From: Leucobacter soli
GTDB taxonomy: Bacteria > Actinomycetota > Actinomycetes > Actinomycetales > Microbacteriaceae
Assembly: GCF_910593785.1 (NCBI RefSeq)
Contig: NZ_CAJVAP010000003.1
Coordinates: 71,522 to 135,521, forward strand
Length of the DNA: 64,000 bases
Direction: 5' to 3'
Each line of letters starts with the position of its first letter. Positions within the stretch are counted from its first letter, which is position 1. A program made the translations under genes and the position numbers. Positions 40,488-49,133 of this stretch are shown here, one piece after another. The notes under the pieces were generated by a model, which worked only from the letters and a program-made list of their open reading frames with translations, ran no database searches and had not been told where the DNA came from.

Positions 40488-41558
40488 ATGACCCAGGGAG
40501 CGCGCCCCGCGACAGTGCTCGAGGTGCTCGACACGCATGTAGCCGGCGAGCCCGCACGGCTCGTGCTGAACGCCGCGGCACTGCTGCGGGGCGCGACTCC
40601 CGCCGAGCGACGAGAGGATCTGCTCGCCCGGCAGTCGTGGATGCGCACGGGGCTGATGCGGGAGCCGCGCGGCCATCGGGACATGTTCGGCGTGGTCGTC
40701 GTGCCGCCCAGTGGCCCGGCGGCCGACGTCGGCGCGGTCTTCATGGAGCACGACGGCGCCCCGATGAGCTGCGGGCACGGCACGATCGGGCTCGTCTCGG
40801 CGATCGTCGACCGGGGCATCGTGCCCGGTCTCGACGGCGCGACCACGGTGCGGGTGGAGACCCCGTCGGGGATCGTTCCCGTCGAGGTGAACCGCGACGA
40901 GCGCGGAGCCCTCGCATCGGTCGTGCTGCACCAGCCCGCGATGCGCGTCGCGGCGCGGATCGTGCTCCCGCACCCCGGGCGCGCGGGCGGTGCGGTCGAC
41001 GCCGTGCTGGTGGGCGGCTCCACCTGGGTGCTCCTGGTCGACGAGGCCGGGCTCGGCGTCGAGATCGCGACGACGGACTCGGAGGACCTGCTCGCACTCG
41101 TGCGCGGCCTGCGCGCGGAGGTGCTCGCCTGGCTCCGCGGCAGCCCCGCGGAACTGGGCGCCGCCGCAGACGAGGCCGCCCGACATCTCGCCGGTTCGCC
41201 CATCGCCATCGTCGGGCGGCCCGCCCGGGAGGACTGCGAGGTCCGCACTTTCGTCGGGTTCGGCGAGCGCTCGATCGACCGATCGCCCTGCGGCACCGCC
41301 GTCTCGGCGCTGATCGCGCTGCGGGCGACGGACCGACTGCTGCAGCCGGGGCAGTGGCTGGCGATCGAAGGCGTGAGCGGAGAGCGCTTCGATGCGTCGA
41401 TCGCTCCCGCAGCAGCCGATGGGGCGGATGATGGCGACGACGATCGCGCGGAAGACGGCCGGGTCTCGGCACTGATCCGCGGCCGCGGCTTCGTCACCGG
41501 TGTGGCGGCCTACGAGTTCGACGCGGCCGATCCGTTCGCGGCGGGGTTCGCGGTGTGA
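40488..41558 (+). CDS. proline racemase / hydroxyproline epimerase family enzyme
   Basis: This 356-residue protein has both catalytic cysteines of the family: Cys95 in MSCGHGTIG and about Cys268 in DRSPCGTAVSA. Retention of both indicates a racemase or 2-epimerase rather than a trans-3-hydroxyproline dehydratase, where one Cys is Thr. The N terminus TVLEVLDTHVAGEPARLV is family typical. It lies between the substrate-binding protein and an oxygenase gene in a transporter operon, so it probably inverts the alpha-carbon of the imported compound. An acidic insert near residue 308 (ADGADDGDDDRAEDG) is unusual. Confidence 0.83.
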   Translation: MTQGARPATVLEVLDTHVAGEPARLVLNAAALLRGATPAERREDLLARQSWMRTGLMREPRGHRDMFGVVVVPPSGPAADVGAVFMEHDGAPMSCGHGTIGLVSAIVDRGIVPGLDGATTVRVETPSGIVPVEVNRDERGALASVVLHQPAMRVAARIVLPHPGRAGGAVDAVLVGGSTWVLLVDEAGLGVEIATTDSEDLLALVRGLRAEVLAWLRGSPAELGAAADEAARHLAGSPIAIVGRPAREDCEVRTFVGFGERSIDRSPCGTAVSALIALRATDRLLQPGQWLAIEGVSGERFDASIAPAAADGADDGDDDRAEDGRVSALIRGRGFVTGVAAYEFDAADPFAAGFAV

Positions 41559-41649
41559 CGCGCGGCGGTCGGATGGACCGGCATCGATCATCGGCGCCGC
41601 AGTCGCCGCGCATACAGATTCAACGAAGGATGAAGGACAGAGGGCAACG

Positions 41650-42963
41650 GTGTCACGAGCAATAGTGGATGAGAGTCGAGCCTCGCGCGAAGGCCGCGCG
41701 GCGACGGAGATCCGGGAGCCGGGGCTCGACGGGCACGGCTCCGTCGCGCTGGCGGTGGAGATCGATCCGCGCGTGCAGGGCATCCTCGAGGGTCTCCTCG
41801 AGCGGGCCCGGGAGATCCGCCCGGTGCTGCGCGCCGATCAGGCCGAGACCGAGCGGCGCGGCGTGTACTCGGAGCAGGTGCACGAGTTCTTCCTCGAGCA
41901 CGGCTTCTACCGGATGCTCATGCCGCTGAAGTTCGGCGGTTCGGAGCTGACGGTGAGCGCCTTCTACCAGGTGATCGCGGAGGTGTCGCGCGGTTGCCCG
42001 TCGACCGGCTGGTGCCTCTCGCTCGCGGCCGGGCACTCCCTGACGCTGGGCTCCTACTGGCCGGAGGACGCGCAGCGGGAGGTCTTCGGCCTGCACGGCT
42101 ACATGATCTCGCCGGCGAGCGGCGGCGGTCCCGACGCCGAGCTGACCCGAGTGGACGGCGGATGGCGTGTGAGCGGCACCTGGCGCTACAGCTCCGGCGC
42201 CCCGTACTCGACCCACTTCATGCCGACGCTGCTGCTCCCCGACGGCGAGGGCGGCACGGTCCGCCACTGGGCGGTGATCCCGCGCGCCGACTTCGAGGTG
42301 CTCCCCGATTGGGGGCGCATAATGGGCATGCGAGGCAGCGGATCCAATAGCATCCGGATCGACGACGCGTTCGTGCCGGACCACCTGATCGTGCGTCAGG
42401 ATTGGGCGCACGAGCTCTCGGAGCCGACGGTCGGCTTCCGGATCCACGGCAACCCGCTCTACTCCGGCACGTTCACGGCGTTCGCCGAGGGCGAGGTCGC
42501 CGCGACCTCGGTGGGGCTCGGCTACGCGATGGCCGACGAGTACGAGCGGATCATCCTGACGGCCGCCCACCCGTACGTGCGCGACGGCAGCACCCGAGCC
42601 GAGTACGCCGACTGGCAGCGGAACCTCGGCCTCGCGCTGAGCCGGATCGATGCGGCGGCCGCGATCCTGGCCCGCGGCGGCCAGCTCTACGGCGCGCACG
42701 CCGCGCGACTCGTCGAGGGCGTGGAGCCCTTCACGATGTCGAGGTCGACGCGACTGAGCGGCAGCTACTTCGTGGTCGAGGAGCTGATCTGGGAGGCCGT
42801 CGAGATGCTCTTCCGCACGGCCGGATCCCGCTACTCGGCCGATGGCGAGACGCTGCAGCGCTACTTCCGCGACATGATCGCGACGCGCACGCGCACCGAC
42901 CAGTGGGAGTTCGTGGCCGCCCCGACGGCGACGGCGTTCCTCCGCGCGCGGGGAGAGCTGTGA
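41650..42963 (+). CDS. acyl-CoA-dehydrogenase-fold flavin-dependent monooxygenase (HsaA/DszC-like)
   Basis: This 437-residue protein has the group D flavin monooxygenase fold rather than a true acyl-CoA dehydrogenase: FFLEHGFYRMLMPLKFGGSELTVSAFYQVIAEVSRGCPSTGWCLSLAAGHS, then SGTWRYSSGAPYSTHFMPT and MGMRGSGSNSIRIDDAFVPDHLIV. HsaA- and DszC-like members hydroxylate aromatic rings with reduced flavin from a partner reductase. The GTG at 41650 is the start that best fits the family; it follows AGAGGGCAACG. Its stop overlaps the ABC ATPase start by one base. Confidence 0.8.
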   Translation: MSRAIVDESRASREGRAATEIREPGLDGHGSVALAVEIDPRVQGILEGLLERAREIRPVLRADQAETERRGVYSEQVHEFFLEHGFYRMLMPLKFGGSELTVSAFYQVIAEVSRGCPSTGWCLSLAAGHSLTLGSYWPEDAQREVFGLHGYMISPASGGGPDAELTRVDGGWRVSGTWRYSSGAPYSTHFMPTLLLPDGEGGTVRHWAVIPRADFEVLPDWGRIMGMRGSGSNSIRIDDAFVPDHLIVRQDWAHELSEPTVGFRIHGNPLYSGTFTAFAEGEVAATSVGLGYAMADEYERIILTAAHPYVRDGSTRAEYADWQRNLGLALSRIDAAAAILARGGQLYGAHAARLVEGVEPFTMSRSTRLSGSYFVVEELIWEAVEMLFRTAGSRYSADGETLQRYFRDMIATRTRTDQWEFVAAPTATAFLRARGEL

Positions 42964-44609
42964 TGGTCGCCACCGAGCCGCAGCCGGGCCTCGACGGCGG
43001 GGCGGCCGGCCCCGATCCCATCGTCGAGGTGTCCGGGCTGCGGGTCGGTATCGCCTCGGGCCGCACGATCGTGGAGGATGTGGAGTTCTCGATCAGACCG
43101 GGCGAGATCCTCGGGGTCGTGGGCGAGTCCGGCAGCGGGAAGACGACGGTCGGCATGACCCTGCTCGGCTACGTGCGGGACGGAGCCCGCGTGACCGCGG
43201 GCTCGGTGCGGCTCGACGGTCGGGAGCTCGTCGGCGCAGAGGAGTCCGCCCTCCGCGAACTGCGCGGCCATCGCGTCTCCTACGTCTCGCAGGATCCGAG
43301 CGCGGCCTTCAACCCGGCCCTCAGGATCCGCAAGCAGCTCCTCGCCTTCATGCGCGTGCACGACCGGGAGGCCTCGACCGAGGAGCTCGGCGCCCGCATC
43401 GACGAGGTCTTCGACGAGGTCGCGCTGCCGGCCGATCGCGAGTTCCAGAACCGCTACCCGCACCAGCTCTCGGGCGGGCAGCTGCAGCGGGTCGCGATCG
43501 CGGTGGCGCTGCTGCTGAAGCCGCCGCTCATCGTGCTCGACGAGCCGACCACCGGTCTCGACGTCACCAGCCAGGAGAAGATCCTGCGCCTGGTGCGCGA
43601 TCTCTGCACTCGTCACGAGATCGCGGCGCTCTACGTGACCCACGACCTCGCGGTCGTCGCCGACATCGCGGACACGGTGATGGTGATGCGCTTCGGCCGT
43701 GTCGTCGAGCGCGCCCCGGCGCGGGACATCTTCTGCTCGCCGAAGGCCGAGTACACGCGCGAGCTGATCGCCGCGGCGCCCGATCTGGTGGTCGGCGATG
43801 CGACCGACTCCGCGGAGCGCCGGCCGATCGATCCGTCCGCGGCGCTGTCGGTCCGCGGGCTCAGCGCGCGCTACGGTTCGCGCACCGTGATCCGCGACAT
43901 CGACTTCGATCTGCACCGGGGCGAGTGCCTGGCGCTGGTGGGGGAGTCGGGATCGGGGAAGAGCACCCTCTCCAAGGCGCTGATCGGCCTGCACGCCGAC
44001 TACAGCGGCTCGGTGGCCCTCGAGGGCCAGGAGATCCCGAACCGCGCGATCCGGCGACCGCTCGCGGCGCGCCGCGAGATGCAGTACATCTTCCAGAGCC
44101 CCCACACCTCCCTGAACCCGCGGCGCACGGTCGCCGAGTCGGTCGGGCTCGTCCACGCGGCCGTGGGCGGAGCCAGGCGGACGCGGGAGGACGACATCCG
44201 CGAGGTGCTCGACAAGGTCGGCCTCGAGGATCGCCATGCGGTGGCGCTGCCCTGGCAGCTCTCGGGCGGCGAACGGCAGCGCGCGTCGATCGCCCGTGCG
44301 CTGGTGGCGAAGCCGAAGGTGCTGATCTGCGATGAGGTCACGAGCGCACTCGACGTGATCGTGCAGGATCAGATCCTCGAGCTCCTGCGGCGCCTGCAGT
44401 CGGAGGAGCATCTCTCGATGGTGTTCGTGACCCACAACCTCGCGGTCGTGAGCGAGCTCGCCGACCGCATCATGGTGATGCAGCACGGGAGCATCGTCGA
44501 GGAGGGGGAAGCGCATCAGGTGCTGCACCGCCCGGAGCACGAGTACACCCGGCAGCTCGTCGGCAACACGCTTTCGATCCAGGCCGTGCGCGAGGAGCGC
44601 TGGGTCTGA
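42963..44609 (+). CDS. fused two-domain ABC ATPase (DppD-DppF type)
   Basis: This 548-residue protein contains two complete ATPase domains. Domain 1 has Walker A GESGSGKTT near residue 55, LSGGQLQRV near 170 and Walker B IVLDEPTTGLD near 188. Domain 2 has Walker A GESGSGKST near 327, LSGGERQRA near 436 and LICDEVTSALD near 457. Each carries the peptide-transporter C-terminal extension (PKAEYTRELIAAAPD; PEHEYTRQLVGNTLS). One protein supplies both motor subunits for the DppB/DppC-like channel. Domain 2 has CDEV instead of LDEP, also seen in some DppF proteins. Confidence 0.9.
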   Translation: MVATEPQPGLDGGAAGPDPIVEVSGLRVGIASGRTIVEDVEFSIRPGEILGVVGESGSGKTTVGMTLLGYVRDGARVTAGSVRLDGRELVGAEESALRELRGHRVSYVSQDPSAAFNPALRIRKQLLAFMRVHDREASTEELGARIDEVFDEVALPADREFQNRYPHQLSGGQLQRVAIAVALLLKPPLIVLDEPTTGLDVTSQEKILRLVRDLCTRHEIAALYVTHDLAVVADIADTVMVMRFGRVVERAPARDIFCSPKAEYTRELIAAAPDLVVGDATDSAERRPIDPSAALSVRGLSARYGSRTVIRDIDFDLHRGECLALVGESGSGKSTLSKALIGLHADYSGSVALEGQEIPNRAIRRPLAARREMQYIFQSPHTSLNPRRTVAESVGLVHAAVGGARRTREDDIREVLDKVGLEDRHAVALPWQLSGGERQRASIARALVAKPKVLICDEVTSALDVIVQDQILELLRRLQSEEHLSMVFVTHNLAVVSELADRIMVMQHGSIVEEGEAHQVLHRPEHEYTRQLVGNTLSIQAVREERWV

Positions 44610-44667
44610 GCCGGCGGAACGCCGTGCGTCCGAGGCCCTCAGAACCACGAAAGAGAAGGAAGAAGAA

Positions 44668-45057
44668 ATGGTGACGAACGACGTCGAATGGTTCCCCATC
44701 CCCGGCAAGGAGGAGCTGAACCTGCCGCTGTCGCAGGGCGCGGCCTCCGGCAACCTGGTCGTGATGACGCAGGTCCCGCAGCAGGAGGACGGCACGATGA
44801 ACCTCGGCACGATCGAGGAGCAGACCCGGCAGGTGCTGAGCAACTTCAAGACGGAGCTCGAGAAGGTCGGGAGCGGGCTCGACAAGGTCCTGACGATCAC
44901 CGTCTACGTCACCGATATCGAGGAGTTCCCCGGTGTGGCGAAGGTCTGGGGCGAGTTCTACCAGGGGCGCGGCCCGGGACGCGCGACCGTCGCCGTCGCC
45001 GGACTCACGCCGCCCGGCCTGAAGGTCGAGATGACGGCGTTCGCGGTGCGCGGCTAG
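44668..45057 (+). CDS. RidA family (YjgF/YER057c) protein
   Basis: This 129-residue protein of the Rid family has the key Arg105 in GRGPGRATVAVAGL and an acidic residue at Glu121 (LKVEMTAF), the pair that marks imine/enamine deaminases. Such proteins hydrolyse reactive enamines/imines such as 2-aminoacrylate, and RutC in the pyrimidine pathway belongs here. It ends the transporter operon (start after GAGAAGGAAGAAG) and would fit clean-up of an imine made from the imported compound. Confidence 0.85.
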   Translation: MVTNDVEWFPIPGKEELNLPLSQGAASGNLVVMTQVPQQEDGTMNLGTIEEQTRQVLSNFKTELEKVGSGLDKVLTITVYVTDIEEFPGVAKVWGEFYQGRGPGRATVAVAGLTPPGLKVEMTAFAVRG

Positions 45058-45073
45058 AGAGCGGCCCGGTCCG

Positions 45074-45646
45074 TCAGCCGAGCTCGATGAGCCGGCTGAC
45101 GGCGGGTTCGACCTCCTCGGCGGTGATCTCCGCCTGACCGAGGACGACCTGGGTGAGCATGCCCTCGAGCAGGAACGCGATCGATCGTGCGGCCCTGGGC
45201 GGGCAGTACCGGCTGATGAGCTGCTCCATCGTCCAGTTCGCGACCACGGAGCGCAGGTTCTGCTGCGAGAAGGTGCTGACGTACACTCCGTAGCCCTCGA
45301 ACAGCGACTCCCGCCAGTCGGTCGTGACTTCCTCCATCATCCGTGCGATGCCGCCGGCGACGCCGTGCTCCGGCACGTTCGCCGCGAGCGACTCCTCGAA
45401 ATGCGCGTCGCTCTTGGCCCGCAGCGACGAGATGGTCGAGACGAGCAGGTCGTCCTTGTCGGTGAAGTAGTACGTCGTCGACCCGAGCGGTACCCCCGCC
45501 TCGGAGGCGACCGCTCGGAACGTGACCGCTCCGATGCCCTCCCGTCCGATGATGCGGGCCGTCGCATCGATGATGCGCTGCCGCCGGTGGGGGTCGTTCT
45601 TGGACCGGGTTCTCGCCGGACGGGCGGGCCGGACGGGGGTGCTCAT
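45074..45646 (-). CDS. TetR-family transcriptional regulator
   Basis: This 190-residue regulator has an N-terminal TetR helix-turn-helix (RRQRIIDATARIIGREGIGAVTFRAVASEAGVPLGSTTYYFTDKDDLL, residues about 20-67) and a helical ligand domain. It is divergent from the second HpaB-type gene and probably controls it and itself. The ATG at 45646 is preferred over an in-frame GTG at 45655, since a TAGGGT -10 box (minus strand) ends seven bases before the ATG, suggesting a leaderless message. Confidence 0.87.
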   Translation of the reverse strand: MSTPVRPARPARTRSKNDPHRRQRIIDATARIIGREGIGAVTFRAVASEAGVPLGSTTYYFTDKDDLLVSTISSLRAKSDAHFEESLAANVPEHGVAGGIARMMEEVTTDWRESLFEGYGVYVSTFSQQNLRSVVANWTMEQLISRYCPPRAARSIAFLLEGMLTQVVLGQAEITAEEVEPAVSRLIELG

Positions 45647-45653
45647 GCGATCC

Positions 45654-45659
45654 ACCCTA
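45654..45659 (-). promoter_or_regulatory. -10 box of the leaderless tetR-type gene
   Basis: On the minus strand TAGGGT (complement of 45654-45659) lies seven bases before the ATG at 45646. No Shine-Dalgarno sequence separates them. The -35 region is weak and abuts the palindrome 45682-45697. Confidence 0.45.
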
Positions 45660-45681
45660 GTCAGTGATCGCCGCGCAACGA

Positions 45682-45697
45682 GTTCACTTTACTGAAC
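45682..45697. promoter_or_regulatory. candidate TetR operator
   Basis: GTTCA (45682-45686) and TGAAC (45693-45697) form an inverted repeat with a six-base centre, between the tetR-type gene and the HpaB-type gene. It lies just upstream of the -35 boxes of both divergent promoters, a usual place for autorepression. Confidence 0.5.
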
Positions 45698-45709
45698 GCC
45701 TCGAGCATC

Positions 45710-45738
45710 TTGCGATACGCGGAAAATGTGATTATCAT
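45710..45738 (+). promoter_or_regulatory. promoter of HpaB-type paralogue 2 and flavin reductase
   Basis: TTGCGA (45710-45715) and TATCAT (45733-45738) are 17 bases apart, among the best promoters in the window, in an AT-rich patch. A weak inverted repeat GTAC-AACC-GTAC (45747-45758) lies at the predicted start of transcription. Confidence 0.65.
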
Positions 45739-45839
45739 CAAAACGTGTACAACCGTACGTAAATTTTTTCTCCATCCGCATGGGTTCGACGGGGTTCCGT
45801 GTCCGAGGTGATGGCGCCGAGAGAAGGAAGAGACAGAAG

Positions 45840-47399
45840 ATGACCGAGACAGCAGCAGTGAAGGCGGGATCCCGCGTGCAGTCGGGGGACGAGTTCCTGG
45901 AGAGCCTGCGGGACGGCCGCAGCGTCTGGAGCTATGGGGAGCGCGTCGACGACGTCACCACGCACCCCGGCTTCCGGAACTCGGCGCGGTCGCTCGCCGA
46001 GCTCTACGACATGATGCATGCGCCCGAGACCTTCGACGTGATGAACGCGCCGACAGACACCGGCAGCGGCGGCACGACCCACCCCTTCTTCAAGGTCGCC
46101 CGGAGCCAGGACGATCTCCGCGCGAGCCGGAACGCGATCACCTGCTGGCAGGAACGGGTCTTCGGATGGATGGGCCGCACGCCCGACTACAAGGCCTCCC
46201 TCATCACGACGCTCGGCGACAACCCGGAGTACTTCGGCGAATACGCCGACAACGCCCGGTTCTGGTACAAGGAGGTGCAGGAGCGCGTGCTGCACATCGG
46301 GCACGCGATCGTGAACCCGCCGGTCGACCGCTCCAAGCCGATCTCCGAGACCAAGGACGTCTTCGTCCACGTGGATCGCGAGACCGACAACGGCCTGATC
46401 GTGAGCGGAGCGAAGGTCGTCGCGACCGGTTCGCCGACGACGCAGTACGTCTACATCTCGAAGAGCGGCGGGCCGCCCGTCACCGACAAGAGCATGGCGC
46501 TGACGTTCATCGCCCCGGTCTCGGGCCCGGGCATCAGCATGATCAGCCGCGCCTCATACGAGAACGTCGCGGCCCGGGCGGCGAGCCCGTTCGACTACCC
46601 GCTGAGCTCGCGCCTCGACGAGAACGACACCGTGCTGGTGTTCGACGAGGCGCTGATCCCGTGGGAGAACGTGCTCGTCTACGACGTGGATCGGATCAAC
46701 GAGTTCGAGGACGCCTCGGGCTGGCTCTCCCGCGCCATCTTCCAGGCCTCGACCCGGATGGGCGTCAAGCTCGACTTCCTCGTCGGCGCGGTGTCGAAGG
46801 CGCTCGAGATCACGGGCTCGGGCGGCTTCCGCGGCGTGCAGGCGGGCCTCGGCGAGATCATCTCGTACCGGCATGCGGTCCACGCGATCCGCGACGGGAT
46901 GATCGAGAGCGCGGAACCCGGATGGACCGAGGGCTCGGTGATCCCGGGCACCGCGTACGGCTTCGCCTACGCGGCGATGGCGCCCGGAATGTACCGGCGG
47001 ATCCGCGAGATCATCGAGACGATCGTGGCCTCCGGCCTCATCTATCTCAACTCGAACGCCGTCGACTTCGAGACGCCCGAGATCCGGCCGTTCCTCGACC
47101 GCTACCTGCGCGGATCGAACGGCAAGACGGCCCTCGACCGCTCGAAGACGATGAAGCTGCTGTGGGACGCGATCGGCAGCGAGTTCGGCGCCCGCCACGA
47201 GCTGTACGAGCTGAACTACTTCGGCCAGCCCGAGACCAACCACCTCGCCATCTCGCAGCTCTCGGCGGTCGACGGCACCCTCGACTACGCCCGCGATCTG
47301 GTGGAGCAGTGCATGAGCGAGTACGACCTGAAGGGCTGGACGAACTCGCGCTTCGTGACGCCGGATGACGTCAACTTCATCGCTCTGCGCAACAAGTGA
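45840..47399 (+). CDS. hpaB: HpaB-type FADH2-dependent monooxygenase (paralogue 2)
   Basis: This 519-residue protein is colinear with E. coli HpaB: SGDEFLESLRDGRSVWSYGERVDDVTTHPGFRNSARS, MGRTPDYKASLITTLGDNPEYFGEYADNARFWY, GHAIVNPPVDRS with the active-site His, PLSSRLDENDTVLVFDEALIPWENVLVYD and LLWDAIGSEFGARHELYELNYFG. It should hydroxylate a phenolic substrate at the ortho position. It is directly followed by the only flavin reductase gene (24 bases), making a complete two-component system, and is divergent from a TetR regulator. A 4-hydroxyphenylacetate substrate is possible but no ring-cleavage genes (hpaD and others) are nearby. Confidence 0.87.
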   Translation: MTETAAVKAGSRVQSGDEFLESLRDGRSVWSYGERVDDVTTHPGFRNSARSLAELYDMMHAPETFDVMNAPTDTGSGGTTHPFFKVARSQDDLRASRNAITCWQERVFGWMGRTPDYKASLITTLGDNPEYFGEYADNARFWYKEVQERVLHIGHAIVNPPVDRSKPISETKDVFVHVDRETDNGLIVSGAKVVATGSPTTQYVYISKSGGPPVTDKSMALTFIAPVSGPGISMISRASYENVAARAASPFDYPLSSRLDENDTVLVFDEALIPWENVLVYDVDRINEFEDASGWLSRAIFQASTRMGVKLDFLVGAVSKALEITGSGGFRGVQAGLGEIISYRHAVHAIRDGMIESAEPGWTEGSVIPGTAYGFAYAAMAPGMYRRIREIIETIVASGLIYLNSNAVDFETPEIRPFLDRYLRGSNGKTALDRSKTMKLLWDAIGSEFGARHELYELNYFGQPETNHLAISQLSAVDGTLDYARDLVEQCMSEYDLKGWTNSRFVTPDDVNFIALRNK

Positions 47400-47423
47400 C
47401 CCCGTCGATAGGAGAATGAGATC

Positions 47424-47948
47424 ATGGCTGAAAACGACATCGCCCAGGCAGATGATGCGCTGCTCGACCTGTTCCGCACGACCTTCCGCCGGCATGCCGG
47501 CGGCGTGGTCGTCCTGACCTCGATCGATCCGACCGGGGAACCCATCGGCTTCACTGCGACGTCGCTGGCGTCGCTGTCCGCGGTTCCGGCGCGCGCGACG
47601 TTCAACGTGATCAAGAAGACGAACGGCTACCGGGCCGCATTCGTCGGGAACCGTGTGGCGGTGAACTTCCTGGGTGCCGAGTCCGCCGAGCTCGGCAGCC
47701 TGTTCGCGGGTCCGTTCGAGCAGCGCTTCGTCGGGGATCACTGGCAGCTCGACGGCGGTGTGCCGGTGCTGCCCGCCGCGGGCGTCACGCTGATGACCGA
47801 GATCGTCAACGTGTACGACCAGGGCGAGAACGCGATCGTGGTGCTCGAGATCGTCGGTGGTCGCGTCGGCGACGAGCAGGAGCCGCTGCTCTACCACAAC
47901 CGCCGCTTCGGCACGGTGAGCCCGATCGAGGAGCGCGCCTTCGCCTGA
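47424..47948 (+). CDS. hpaC: flavin reductase component (HpaC-like)
   Basis: This 174-residue flavin-reductase-like protein has the fold's features: FRRHAGGVVVLTSIDPTGEPIGFTATSLASLSAVPARATFNVIKKT for flavin binding and a C-terminal LLYHNRRFGTVSPIEE. It should reduce FAD with NAD(P)H and hand FADH2 to the HpaB-type oxygenase encoded upstream. It is the only such reductase seen in the window and may also serve the other HpaB-type, ACAD-fold and LLM oxygenases. Confidence 0.87.
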   Translation: MAENDIAQADDALLDLFRTTFRRHAGGVVVLTSIDPTGEPIGFTATSLASLSAVPARATFNVIKKTNGYRAAFVGNRVAVNFLGAESAELGSLFAGPFEQRFVGDHWQLDGGVPVLPAAGVTLMTEIVNVYDQGENAIVVLEIVGGRVGDEQEPLLYHNRRFGTVSPIEERAFA

Positions 47949-47969
47949 GCGGTTGCCGGAGAATCAGGC
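47943..47969. terminator. hairpin overlapping both convergent stop codons
   Basis: GCCTGA (47943-47948) pairs with TCAGGC (47964-47969); each arm contains the stop codon of one of the two convergent genes. Stem length is only six pairs with a 15-base loop, so termination is likely weak. Confidence 0.4.
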
Positions 47970-49133
47970 CACCCGCGACCCCTTGGGCAGCTTCGCCGCC
48001 GGGGTGTCGAGGCGCCGGTAGCCGCCCCACAAGAGGCCGCCGGCGATCAGGACTTGCAGCCCGAGGCCGATCCACCAGACCGGGATGGTGCCGGCGAGCG
48101 GATCCTGCCCCGAATCGTTCGAGACGTACGGCGGACGAGTGGGGCAGTCGTCGTACTCGTAGGTGTCGACGTCCGCGGTCTGCAGCGTCCGCACGCCGTA
48201 GGAGACCATGCTGAACAGATCCTCGGGGCCTCGCTCGTCGTCGACGCGCACGGACACCATGTCGGCGACGATCACGTAGGGGTTCATCGCGAGGATCCAC
48301 CAGAAGCGGTCCGTCGGCGTGGAGCTGGCGACCATCGTCTCGGTGACGCATTCGACCGGCACGGCCTCCTGGCAGGCGAGGACCTCGACGCCGGCGCCCT
48401 CGCCATCGGGGTCGCACGCCCAGTACGCATCCCAGTACTCCTGCGAGAAGGTGCGGTACTCGACCTCGGTGTAGCGGGTCGCGACGCCGAGCGAGAGCCC
48501 GAACGCGATGAGCGTGCCGATGGAGAGCAGTGCGACGAGCAGATATGCGGTGACGATCGCGAAGAGCGGCGAGGAGATCATCGCCGAGAGACCGACGCCG
48601 AATGCCGTGAAGAGACCGATCTGCAGGGCGAGGGCGAGCACGGCCGTGAGCAGCTGCAGCGGCCCCGTCCGGGCGAGGACCAGGCTCAGGATGACGAAGG
48701 GCGAGGCGACGACGAGGAAGGCGAGCCCCGTCGCCCACGCCGCGAGAGCCTTGCCGAACAGAATCGACGACGTGCCGACCAGCGTGACCTGCGTCGTGGC
48801 AAGCGTGCCGCCGGTGCGCTCCGAGCTGATCGATCCCGCGGAGATCGCGGGGGCCACGAGCGTGCCGAAGAGCAGTACGAAGTAGACGATGATCGAGAAG
48901 AGCGGGTAGGCGTCGAACTCCTCGTCGTAGATGGTCGAGGAGAGCGAGAGCGTGGCCCACATGGCGACCGTCACGGCCCCGATGATCGCGAACCATACGA
49001 TGGCGAGCACCCAGAGGGTGCGGGAGCGCAGCCGCTGGCGCAGCTCGAGCGCGGCGATGCTGCCGGCTCCGCGCCAGAAGCCGGGGGCGCGCACCGCCGC
49101 CGGTGCGTCGAACGAGGAGATCGTCTCGGTCAC
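47964..49133 (-). CDS. ABC-2 type transporter permease
   Basis: This 389-residue membrane protein has a cytoplasmic N terminus, a helix near residues 40-60 (TLWVLAIVWFAIIGAVTVAMWATLSL), a cluster of helices from about 80 to 210 including LFGTLVAPAISAGSISSERTGGTLATTQVT, and a last helix near 355-375. A large extracytoplasmic insert (about 215-345) with several Cys is unusual. The layout is that of ABC-2/NatB-like exporters. The GTG start at 49133 overlaps the ATPase stop (GTGA). The exported substrate is unknown; this pair seems unrelated to the catabolic genes. Confidence 0.83.
   Translation of the reverse strand: MTETISSFDAPAAVRAPGFWRGAGSIAALELRQRLRSRTLWVLAIVWFAIIGAVTVAMWATLSLSSTIYDEEFDAYPLFSIIVYFVLLFGTLVAPAISAGSISSERTGGTLATTQVTLVGTSSILFGKALAAWATGLAFLVVASPFVILSLVLARTGPLQLLTAVLALALQIGLFTAFGVGLSAMISSPLFAIVTAYLLVALLSIGTLIAFGLSLGVATRYTEVEYRTFSQEYWDAYWACDPDGEGAGVEVLACQEAVPVECVTETMVASSTPTDRFWWILAMNPYVIVADMVSVRVDDERGPEDLFSMVSYGVRTLQTADVDTYEYDDCPTRPPYVSNDSGQDPLAGTIPVWWIGLGLQVLIAGGLLWGGYRRLDTPAAKLPKGSRVA

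Noticed and set aside
42861-44900. 679-codon minus-strand frame over the fused ABC ATPase and RidA genes
   Set aside because: Antisense shadow; the plus strand has complete ATPase and RidA motifs.
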